A stretch of DNA of 64,000 bases from Ursus arctos (Eukaryota > Chordata > Mammalia > Carnivora > Ursidae): assembly GCF_023065955.2 (NCBI RefSeq), contig NW_026623008.1:811001-875000 (forward strand), given 5' to 3'. The notes below the pieces were generated by a model that ran no database searches, was not told the origin of the DNA, and saw nothing but the letters and a program-made list of their open reading frames with translations. Below, one piece after another: positions 45,663 through 57,600 of the stretch. Position numbers and translations under genes: made by a program. Every line of letters begins with the position of its first letter. Positions within the stretch are counted from its first letter, which is position 1.

Positions 45663-48600
45663 CTGGAATGGGAGGGGAAGGAAGGAAGGAGACCCTCAGT
45701 CCCCCGGCCCACCAGACACATGTGTTGTCTTACTGCCCACTACCTACCTCACCTGCCCAGGGCCCACCCAGCAGCCCTCTCCTTGGGTGGGGCAGGGGTG
45801 TCATCCCGCCAAGCCTTTGGTGTTTGCAGGGCTTCCCAGCCAGTCTGCGGCACTTACGTCGAAATCGGCAGGCGGCATCCAGGAGATGGTGACAGTCTTG
45901 GTCTGGCCACGCTCCACAGAGCCCCTGGAGGGCTCGATGGTGAAGCCCTTGTGCTGCAGAGACGTGCCGCCGTCCAGGCTGAACTCGACAGTCTGCGGGA
46001 CACTGGAGCTGCAGGTAGGGCTGGCAGGCCAGGCACAGCTCCCAGGAAGCAGTGGGACTGGGCTCGAGGGTAGCCGACTCCACCTGCCCTCTCAGCCCTG
46101 ACCAGCAGGCTACCCAGCCCATATCTATCCAGGGGCCAGGCCGGCAGTGGCCCAGGCTGCCCAGGCAGGGGGTGCTGCAGAGGGGCTGCGTGGGCCTGGG
46201 CAGTTGTGGTCACCTTCTTTGGGGCCAGCTGGGTGGTCCGGATGCAGCCCACCTGCAGCTCTCGGGTGGCAGGTGGGGCTGGCTTGTCTGTGTCTAACTG
46301 GATGTAATCCAGGGTCACCAGGATGGGCTTCAGCTCCTCTGCTTCTGAAGAGAGAGAACTGGCTGGGGGCTGATGGCGTGGGGTGGGGCTGCCACCCAGA
46401 GAGTGAGGGAGCTGCCTAGGGTCAGCTGGTCCCCTGGAAATCTCTCTTTAGCATGACCCCACCCTTTGGGGGATGGGCCAGGAATGACAGCCCTACCCTT
46501 CCATCTTCTTAGGGCTAAGGGTGCAGGTGGGCAGCAGAAGGGGTTCTCTTACTGCACCGAGCCCCCCCCCCCCCAGGGCTCACCCTCTCTGCGCTCAGGG
46601 TCGCAGGTGGGGATCGCGGTCAGGGACTCCACAGGCACGTCCAGGGGGTCTCCGCCCTCCACGAACATCATGTGCTCGCGGGCCGCGCCCTTCAGAAGGA
46701 TCTGGTGGGAGAGTTTCTGGGGACAAGGAGCACAGCAGCATCGTCCTGTGACCCATGACTGGGGCTCCAGGAGAGTGTGGGGCCTCTCCACCTGACGACA
46801 CCCCTGGCGCGGAGCCCCCATCCACCGGCCAGGGCCTCCAGAGTAGGACAGGCCGGGAAAGCCGGAAGGGCCCTGGACACGCGGGAAGAGGGGTCGAGGC
46901 TGGGCTCGCGGAGCCACACCTTTTCGAAGAGCACGACCTGCAGCCTGTCGGAGAAGTACAGGCTCTCGTGGTCTGGGCTGAAGGTCACGGTGAAGTCCTG
47001 CGCCTTGCCCGGGTCCATGATGCCCTCGACCGGGACCACGCTGAACACGCTCTGGCCGCTGTGGTTCTGAGTGCCTGCGGGTCGGGCGGCGCGGCGAGCC
47101 CCCCCCCCCCCCAGTCAGCAGCGTCCCGGGCGGGAGCCCCGCCCCCCCCAATCCGCGGCCCGCTTCCCCCTCCGCGCCTGCGCCCCTGCCCCAGCCCCCC
47201 CCGCCCCGCCCCCGCCGCCCGCGCTGCGCTCGCACCTCGCCGGGCGTTGCCCCGCGGCCCTTCCCGGCAGCCGCCCGCCTGCTCACCCACTACTTCGGTC
47301 CTCTGCGCCCGCGAGGCGAGGAACTGCGGCAGCCGCTGCCGGGCTGCGCTCCCGGAGCGGGAGAGGCTGTCCAGCTGCAGGGAGAACTTGATGGGCAGCG
47401 TGGAGTGGTTCTGCAGCTGCGAGGAGGGGCGACCTTCAGCGGACTACCCACCCCGCCGCCCGCGCAGGCTGCCGCAGAGGGGTCTCGGCTCGCAGCTCGC
47501 TCTCCCCCCCCCCCGGGGAGCACACCTAGCGGGGTGTCCAGTCCCGCTCCTGCCCGATCTTTTTCACCTTGCGCTCTCCGCACTCTGTGGAGCGGTTGCT
47601 TCATCTCGTCCCGCCTCACCTTACCCCCCTTGAAAGGCTGGTACCCCTCTGGATCCGCGGTGCCCTCGGTTCTCCAGAGCGCCCTCTGCTGTCAGGCTCA
47701 GGCTAGTCTTCAGCAGAACCAGCATCCTTGCCCAGTCTCTCCCCCGCCCTCACCCACTTCTCAGTGAAACAATTCAGGGAATCCCTGTTCTGGGCTCAGT
47801 GCCAGGTCGCGACCTAAGCCAGTGGGCGAAGCAGGTATCCTGTTGGTTGCCTGGTCGCAAGGCTGGTGAGTCCCTCGGACATTGGAGAAGTATGCGGAGC
47901 TAGGCCTGCCCTCCCACAGGGGGTGGGAGGCCACAGGGCAGTGTGAGCTGGCCAGAGAAATCTGTAACCGCCCCCCCCCCCCCCCAGCAGTGTCTGAGCT
48001 GAGCTCCTCCTCATCCCAGATGGAATGGCTCCTGCAAAGGCCCTGAGCGGGAAGATAGGGAGCACTGAGGCCGAGCAGATGAGGGGTGGAGGGAGGGGTG
48101 CTGGACAGGGCAATGGAGGGGGCAGCTGCTGGGCGGGGGGGTGGCTGGAGTGGGGGTGGCCTGCACCTCTCTTGGCTTCCCTACCAAGGCAGGTCTGATC
48201 CCTCCCAGGGTGGAGCCCCCTCCCAGGAGACCAGGGCAGGCACCAGGCCCCCTGTGATGTGCTTCACCTTGAAGCTTGAGGACACAGACTCTCTGGCAAT
48301 CACATAACCCATGTCAAGAACGTCCCCTTCAATGGAGCATGTGATCATGGATGCCACGCCGGTGCCCATGAGGGTCAGGGAAAGCGTGCCTCTCTTGGTG
48401 ATGATGTCCAGTGTTTCTTGGGCCTATGGAGACCATGTCCATTAGCATGGAGCAGACACCTGTCAGAGGCATGTGCCGGAGCTCTGCTGGGAGCAGCTGG
48501 GACAGGGCAGGCTGGAGCTGAGACTGCTCTGAGCTCCCTAGCCTCCTCCTGCTTGCCCACCAGAGGTGAGAGCCTAGGGGGACCGGCCGCCCCCAGGGCC

Positions 48601-51600
48601 CTGAGCACATGGGCTGCAGCACGGTGTAAAGTGGGCCTGGGACTCACCAGGACGCTCTCATGGGGAGAGAAGGACAGCGTCAGGACCTGGGTCTCGCCAG
48701 CAAGCAGCTTGCTGATGGGGTTCAGCAGGACAAAGGGACCATTGGGGTTCAGCATGGAGAACTCCACCTGAGGGCCCAGTGTCAAGGAGAGGTGGCCAGG
48801 GCAGGACTGAAGCCCCCCACCAGCTCCTGTCCCGTCCATGTAGGCTGCCTGGGCTGGGTGTGGACAAGGATACAGCAAGATCCTCTGGGGAGATGTTCTG
48901 GATGGAGACCTTTTTTATGCCGTGGTGTCCTGAAATGGGATGGTGGAATCAGGGTATAGCCCTAGGCCCAGGAGTGGGGTGTGGGAACCCAGGCGGTAAC
49001 TGTGGGAGGGCCGAGTCCCTGGGGTGGGGGTGTACGTGGGGGGCTGGGCCCAATCAAGACTCACCTACAGCGATGTCACCGAAGTTGGAGATGGTTTGGC
49101 CTTTGTTGGAGGTCACCACAATAGACGGTGGCACTGCCGGGCACCACAGCTCCAGGTACAGGGTGTTGTGAGGACTGGGGGGAGGGTGTGTTGATGGCAC
49201 TGTGCCCCACCTCCCCGCCCTTGTCCTGCCCACTCCGGCCACTGTGCCCTTCCCTCCGGGGCCCCAGAGGGCTGGTAGCACAGGAGGGACGGTGACTTTC
49301 TGGAAGACACCCCTTGCCCCGACCAGAGCACCGCACCTGAAGCTCAGGGGTTCTGTCCCCTTCCTGTCTTTGGTGTCACCACTGGCAACAACACAGGGAA
49401 CCACAAACTTGTCAAACTTCCCCTGGAAAGATCTGGCCAGCGTGGCCTGGGCAGCCTGGTACTCGTCGGAACTGGAATGAGGCAGCAGCTTGCACTCACA
49501 CTCCTGCATCCGCACTGCACACGCTCTCCTGGGGCACAAGGCCACACCTGTTCCCCAGGGCCCTGGACCAGAGGGGAAGGGGCCCCAGGCTGTGGCTGTC
49601 CTACCCTTTCGTGGTTCCTGTGGGAGGTTCTCCCTACCCCACAGACCTGGTCAGGCACCTAACAAGAGGGCTGTGTTCCTGGGGCCTCAGGCCTAGGGCG
49701 GGCAAGTGACTCAAGCCCCTCAGAGCTCTCCTGGCCTCATTTTGCACCTGGGGAGGCTGGGGTTGCTGAGCTGGGGATACGGGAGTCAGGAGCAGCAGGG
49801 TCTCCCCAGCGCATGGTGTGAGGCTGTGCATAGGGACACCAGGCCCATGGGAATGGGGTGGACAGATGCTCAGGAAGCCAGAGCTTAAGGGGCCTCAAGG
49901 CAGCGCCTGGATTCAACTGTGCCTGAAGCTAGCCCAGCCCTGGACTTCCAGTCACATGGCTCAAAACAGCTCTGTTCCAGGCAGCCTGTGGGGGAAAGTC
50001 GCCATGGGGATCAGGACAGGGTCTCATCACATGCGCACAGAGGGCGGTGGAGGGGGGCTACCTGAACTTGAGGTCCTGCTTATACGGCTCTGAGGTCGGG
50101 GTGGTTGAGGTCCGGAGCAGTTGGTCTTGGTTCTGCAGCCGAAGCGTGGAGAAGGACTGTCTCCTTAGGTCCTTCCTCTGGGTGACTGTGTCCTTGCGGA
50201 CCTGGGGTGCAGAGAGGCCAGCTCTGCTCAGCCCAGCGGGCACTGCTGGCTGCCCCTCGTAGCCTGCTCTCCACCAGCGCAGGCCTGGGCAGACTGCCCT
50301 GTGCAGGGGCCCCAAGGGCGTGGGCTCGGAGGGGTGGGGACCCAAGCACTAAGCGGCTTCCTCAGGAAGACTGACCACAGGTGCAAAGGGCAGCCAAGTG
50401 TCCAGAGACCCCCTCTGGGCCTGTACACTGACCCCAGCATTTGCCCTCAGTAGTGGGGAACAGGCAACAGAGGGAGGATCCACCCGGGACCAGGGGTCCT
50501 CCTTCCTGGTGCCGCCCCCCAACGCCTCACTGCAGGAAGGCAAGGGCTTCCCCTGTGTGTGCCAGACACTGGAGAAGTGGGCTTTGCGTCCCGCTGCGTC
50601 CCCAGGGCAGCAGGGCGCAGCTGTCGCTCTAGGCCGCGTGACTGCACAGCTCTGTGTGGGTCCGTGGGACCTTCTCCCTGCAGGAGCCCCCAGGCTGCCC
50701 CGTCTGCAGCCGGCAAGGGCAGTGGGCCTGACCCTCCTGGGCTCCATCCCGGGGGGTTATGCTTCCCTTCATCATCTTCTTCTTTTTTTTTTTTTTTTAA
50801 AGAAATCTCTTTATTTACTTATTAAGATTTTATTTATTTGAGATAGAGCGCACGAGGGGGGTTCAGAGGGAGAGTGAGAAGCAGACTCGCTGCTGAGTAG
50901 GGAGCCCAATGCTATCCCAGGACCCTGAGCTCATGACCTGAGGGGAAGGCAGACGCTTAACTGACTGAGCCGCCCAGGCGCCCCTCCCTTCTTTCAGGTT
51001 TACATCTGTGAGGCCCTTTTCACGGGCTTTCCTTTACGGTTGTAAGGAGCCACACTTGTCCAGGGTCATGGGCCCCTTTGCCATTTTATCTGCTCTCCCT
51101 CCGTTAAAGCCCCACCTGCTTCTCAGTGCATCGGCCCCTGGGGACCTAGCCTTTCCTGGTGATGCTGTCCGGACAGGAGGAGATGCTTTGAAAGCAGGCT
51201 GACACACCACGCTCCACAAAGTCCACCCAGCGCTCCCGGCGGCACGCCGGCCTGGCCCCCTGGAACCTCAGGGTGGGGGGTGTGCAGGAAGCCACAGCCC
51301 CCGCCCTGTGCCCCCACGCCCCTCCTCTTGGAGTCCCCCACGCACCGGTCTGACTTCCACTGGTTTGGTCAGGGCCTGGGAGTCTTCCTGGTGGATCAGC
51401 GGGCTGGGCAGCGTGGGCCGGAAGGCCACCTGGATCAGACATCTCTGCAGGGAGAGCCGCCCAGAGGGCAGAGCTGGCCCCTGCTGGTGCCCTGTCCTCC
51501 TCAGCACCCCGAGGTCCCCCCCCCCGCATGTCCCCAGGTCATGCTCTCTGACACTCCCGGCAGGACACTCGTCACCTCGTCATTTCCTGAAGGCCCTTTC

Positions 51601-54600
51601 CAGGGGGATGCTCCCTGACCACTGCCCCTGGGGGCTAGGTGGGTTACCGTGCACGACCATCAAGTCCACTCTCATCATGTAGGGCAGGGGTCCCCTGACG
51701 GATGTCCTGATGGGCCAGGACCCGCCCACAGCTCACATTAGGCGTGACATGTGTGAGAAAGGAAGCTTTGCATTCAGCCATCAAGATCTGAGGGTGAGTT
51801 CTTCACCCCAACTTGTCCCTGTGACTGGCACAGCCTGCAGGGAGGTCCTGGGCCCTACTGAGGGCTCACTCCCAGGTGTCCCCAGTGCTCAGTACAGCAG
51901 AGGTGCCGACACAGTGGGGGGCAGAGCAGATGGCATGGGGAGGGGAGAATAAAGGAAAGAGGAAGGGAGAGAGCAGGGAGAGGGAGAGAACGCAGAAGCC
52001 AACCACAATACCCCCCACTGGGGCTGGTACTTAAGCAGTATTTGCTAAATTTAATAAAATGCATTTTAAATGATCACACGAATTGAAACGCCGCCAGGGC
52101 CCAGGTGTCCCCGGCACCCTCACGTGCCCCTCCTCACTTCGTCCTGGCAGCAGCCACCCTAGCTTTTGAAGGGAAAGACCGGGGCTCCAGGAGGCTGGGT
52201 GGCCCTGGCCCAGGCTGAGAGGAAGCTCTACCTCCAGGCCTCGTTTCCTTCTGGTCTATCAGGCAGAGCTGGGCGGGGGGAGCCCTCAGTTGAGTGGACA
52301 CCCACCCTGCACTTCCGGGGACCAGGCCCCCTGTGCCCATCTGCTGTGAGATCCAGGGCTCTGCACGTCCTCCCTCAGTCCACACCGCCAGAGCTCCTGG
52401 GCAAGTGCTTGTGGGGTCAGCCACCCTTGGGTGCCCCCGCCACTGGGGCTTGGGCTGGGCTGGGGCTCGTGGGCCATGGAGACCGTCTTAGGCCTGCTTG
52501 GGCCTGAGGAGGGGTAGAGCTCACCCCGCCTCTGCTGTCCAGGCTGCATCCCTGTGGCCAAAGCTGGGCAGAGCTGGGATCCCAGGGGAGCTCCGCCCCC
52601 CAGCCTACCTGCAGGGCTCACACCTGCCTTTCCTGGCAGCACGGTCCCCACCGAGGGCGAGATGGTGATGGGCGAGTCCGGGGGCAGCAGGAACTCGAAG
52701 GACGTGGGCCCCACAGGAGAGGGGTCCTCTGAGCCGATGCGGGGCACGGAGTGGGTCAGTGAGTTCATGCTCACGTGAGAGTTGATGACGTGCAGGGTGG
52801 CCACGGACATGTCGTACAGGGAGGTGGCTGCGAACTTGACCTGGTAGTGGGACAGCTCCAGGGGCGGGTGGACGCCCACAGCCCGGCACGCCAGCTTGAA
52901 GCACCTGGAAGGGCCGGCATGGGCGGCTCAGTGGGGGGGTGCGTCTCTGGGGTCCCTCTGAGCTGTGGAAGGTGGCCCCTGAGGAGACGGTGGCCTGCAT
53001 AGACACAGCGCCTGGGACCACGACGGCAGTTGTCACAGATTTTGCTCACTGCCTCCTTAGTGCGTTTTACTGTCTTGAAGGTGCTGCTACCGCCGTGCAC
53101 GCGTGAGGAGGAGAGCTGCTGAGGGGGGAATTTCTGGCTTATTTTGTAAATATGCACTGACATTTAAAAATAAAACGATAAATTGCTCTTTAAATATGAG
53201 CACAGGGATCTAGAAACCCTAGTGAGTTGATTTCTGCCATCATCCTTTAGAGAAAAAGAACAGATGCAGGAGGTGGGCTTTCCCTCCTGGAACCACGGCC
53301 CCGTGTGTCCGCAAGCCGGTGGAGAAGGTCCCGGTGCTGGTGAGCCTTGGAGCCTTCTCGACGGGCACATCTTGGCGCCTGGCCAGGATGGCGCGGGTTC
53401 CTCTGACCCCTGCAGAGGCCCTAGGGCTCTTCAGAGCTGGGACAAAGGAGCCAAGGTGCTCTGGCTGGCAGCTTCCAGCAGCTCACAGGGAACGAAGCTC
53501 TGCCCAGGGTTTGGGGGCCACGGAGGTGCGGGTGTGGTTTTACACCAGTGAGGCCGCAGACAAGCATGGCGGTGCGGGCTATGACTTTTGAAGACTAACC
53601 TCGGTTTGAGTGTTCTTGGACCATGTGTGATCGGCTTGGTGTTTGAATTAAGATAATGTATCAAACCAAAAAAAGAACAGATATTTGGTATTTTAACCAC
53701 TGGAATATTTCCATTCCACATCTTCTTCGAATCCAGATTTCTACCGCGCTCTGTGTTGAATTTTGCCCTAATTACATACGTTTTAGCACTCTGATGTCGA
53801 CTGCCCTATCATAACCCAGCTGTGATGGTAACGTTGCTCATGCACTGAAATACTGAGATACATATTTTTGTGTCTTGTGACCACAGGCTCTGAATGTGGA
53901 ACAAAAATCCTTCTGTGTGGAAATATCATTGAGGTTATTATTAGCATGCAGTTAACTGGGAAACCATAAACGTATGAAATGTGATAATCATTACATGCAG
54001 AAAGTGAGATTTCACGGGACGTGTTTCAGGACAGTGGATGGAGCTGCTGTTCCCCAGCTGGTTACGGCATCAGGAGTGGCGTGACGGGATGGGGGTGATG
54101 CCTGGCTTCCCTGCAGGGCCCTGGGGTGGGCATGGAGGAGCTTGGCCCCCCAGCATCACTCAACCCTATGACCCTCTCCTTATGCGCCCACATCACAGGC
54201 AACATGTCTTCCAGCATTAATTTGAATGATTCCCCTCTTGCGACTCACTTACGCCTTCCTTCATTTTGTTGCAAAGAAAGCACCAGAAGCCCCCACCTGT
54301 CAGGCGTGGCATCACCAAGGCTCAACTGCGACTTGCCAGATGCTGCCATTCTTATGACTGGGAGGCAGCGGGCTTTACCCAAGACCCTGATGGGGGACGT
54401 GGCAGGTGGGTAGTCAGGGCCCTTGATTTTCCTTGTGGGTTCTAGCTCTGTCTCCACTCCCTGAATTCTTACCACCCGTGGACTTATTCCTGATCACCCA
54501 CAAGACTGTCAGATCCCAGGAGATCACTGGTCCTGCCCATGGCCACATGCCCGGGGCCAGAAGAGGGCTTGGCCCATGGGCTCCGGGGAGCTGGACCCCA

Positions 54601-57600
54601 TCCAGGGCTGCCCAGGCCCCCAGACAGGGCCAAACAACAATACAGGCTGAAATGCAGGTGGGAACAGGAGAAGAGAGGAAGGGAAACAGGAGGGCGGGCG
54701 GGCGGGCGGGCAGTGGGGCTCATTGCCCAGCTGGACACCCGCACAGGATGCTGCAGAACATTCCTCACTGGGGCTGGTCGTCTCAGGCAGCAGCAAGAAC
54801 AGGGCCCTTATCCCAGACCAGCCCCTCTGCACCCTGTTTGAGTTCTCTCTTTCCACCACGTCCTCCAACCCATCTGTTAGGGTGCAAATGGGAAGCTCAG
54901 GGAGGGCCAGGGACTGTCCCCATCACACAGTGCATTAGAGAGAGTGGGGCTCATGTCCAGGGTCCTCTGGGGTGCAGAGGGACACTCTGCATACCACATG
55001 CACACTCACACACACTCACAAGTGCATGCTCACACGCACACACATGCACACCACACATGTTCACATGTGCACGCTCTCATGCACACACATGTCCACAGCA
55101 CATGCTCACACATTCACGCACACCCCTCGTGCTCACACACACACACGTCTACACACATGCACTCACACACCACACATGTTCACATGTGCACACTCACACG
55201 TCCAGTGCATGCTCACACACATTCATGCACACCCCTCGTGCTCACATGCACACATGTCTACACACATGCACTCACACACCACACACGTCCACGTGTGCAC
55301 ACTCACATGCACACACACGTCCAGTGCATGCTCACACACATTCATGCACACCCCTCGTGCACGTCTACACACATGCACTCACATGCACGTTCACATGCAC
55401 ACACACACCACACGTCTACATGTGCACACTCACATGCACACACACGTCCACAGCGCATGCTCACACACATTCATGCACACCCCTCGTGCTCACACGCACA
55501 CACACGCTCACACTGCATGCTCATACACACATCCACAGGTGCTCGCTCACCTGCCCGCACACACTTACACTGCTCCCATGCTCGTACTCTCATACACACA
55601 CACACACACACACATGCACACACACAGGGGCGAGCAGGCCCAGCAGGCAAGGTCCCGGATCCCAGGAGCCTGAACTGGGTCTGAGGTCCCTGCAATCAGT
55701 GGTGTCTCAGGCCAGCCCCATGGTCGACCCAGCCGCCAGTGTTTGAGGGTGGGGAGGGGCTGCCGCCCCTGAGCCAGCTGCACCCGGCCCTCTACTCACC
55801 GGTTGATCTCAGACTTGCAGACGAGCTCGAAGTTGTACTCCTTAGCCTTGGTGGGTTGGAAGATCACGTCAAGTTGCAGCATTTCTAGTGGCAGGATTGT
55901 CCCAAACCCGTCATTGGGCTGAACGTCCACAAACTGGCAAATGGAAAACCATTGATGCCAAAGTGAAAACACAGTGGTCCGCTGGGACATATCGTGGGGG
56001 GCTGTGTGCACGTGTGTGTGGCAGAGTGCATGAGTGGGTGGGGACGCATGTAAGTGTGAGTGTGTGAGCAGTCTGGGTGTTTGTGTATGAGCGAGTGTCT
56101 AGGCGTACCGGGCTACGTGTGTTGGTAAGTGTGTGAGTGGCAGCATTTCTTTGAGCATGTCCGTGTGTGATCACATGTGCGTGTGTGAGTTGTCTGTGTG
56201 CCTACGTGTCTGCATGCGTGTGAGCACATGCGCGTGTGGTGCATTAGGCCAGTGTGTTCATCCACGTCTGCATGTATGTCAGTGGAAGGCAGGGTCGGCA
56301 GCGGAGCCGCCCAGAGAGAGAGGAAGGGAGCCTGGTCTAAGCCTCATCTTGGCTGCCCTGCAGGGCCAGGCAGCCAAGAGTTCTGGAAGGAAGGGAGGGA
56401 GAGGAGTCTGGAGTCCTGCGGGGGCGTTGGCCAGAGAGGGAGAGAAAGGCTGGGACAGAGAGCAGCAAGGCAAGGCGGGGCTGTGGGCAGTGGGGAAGAG
56501 GAGGGGGACAGGCAGGGAGAGACCCCAGGCCGAGAGGCCTGGAGGTGGGCATGGGGTCCAGGGAAGGGTGAGGCCACCTGGTGCTGGGCATCTGGACCCT
56601 GGGGCAGCACCACCCTGGCCCATCCCCAGAGCTTCTGTCCCCACACCCGTGCTCCTCCCTCACCGAGTGAGGTACCTTGGGGAGCCCGACAAACCCAAAG
56701 CCCTGGGGCAGGAGGGAGTGGTTGTAGAGGCTGACTTGTGTCCTGACGCCCTCGTAGATGGTGCAGTAGCCAAAGTCCACGGCCGAGGGGCTGAGCTCCA
56801 GGTCCGAGGTGGTGACCACAGCGTGCACGGTAAACCCCACCGGCTTGATCTGAAGTGCGCAGGGTGGGTGCGTCCTGGTTACTTGGAGTCTGTGTTTGCA
56901 AATGTCTCCGTGCACAAGAAAGGCAGAAGCATTGCTTTGACCCGGTGGCCAGACACGAGACTCTGAAAAAGGCCACTTCCCTGTAATCCCTGACTTGGGA
57001 GGATAGGAAAGCAGGTGCCAGAAAAGAAGGGAGGAGCCTCAGGTGGCCGTGGTGCGGGCGTGCGTGTGTGCATGCGAGCACACATATGCACGCCCTGTGA
57101 ATGTGCCTGTGGGCACGTGTGGGTTCCAGTGCCAGGGGGACGCCCCGCCGGCCCTCAGAGGTCTCTCCCCAATCCACAAACACCTGCCTCCCCACGAGTG
57201 CCCAGCGTTCCCGGGGAGTGTCCCACGCAGACCTGATCAGCCACCCGGATTGTCATTGGGGCCTTCAGGACTCTGGTTTCCTTGTCGAAATACTTCCCTG
57301 CATCTTCTGGGAGGGACTGTCTGAAAGAGGATGGCGCCGATTGGAGGAGGCAGTAAAGCTGACCCGCGGGTTGAGCTACGCATGCAGCGCGCCCCGGGCG
57401 CTCACCGCGGCAGGAACTTGAGCTGCACGGCGTAGGAGGAATGGGCCTGGATGTAGCCTGTCTCGGGCAGGAGCTCTATGTGCTCCCTCAGCTCCTTGCA
57501 CACTTCGAACTTCAGACGCAGGGCCGCTTTCGACCTGCAGGGCACCCAGGGACACCAGTCAGCGACTCTCTGCATCTGCGCCCGCGGGACTGACACACGT

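Larger units (their letters stand above)
46850..47620. other. CFAP74: Intragenic CpG-rich block in CFAP74
   Basis: CpG density rises over exons 46920-47416 and the 212-bp intron between them; C-runs of 14 (47,099-47,112) and 11 (47,504-47,514) are embedded. Confidence 0.65.

Noticed and set aside
46549..47286. 245-codon minus-strand ORF
   Set aside because: Read-through of CFAP74 exon 46584-46716 and the GC-rich intron; only the exon part is protein-like.
54433..55746. 437-codon plus-strand ORF of His/Thr-rich sequence
   Set aside because: It is the translation of the CA-rich minisatellite on the strand opposite to CFAP74; all frames are open and repetitive.
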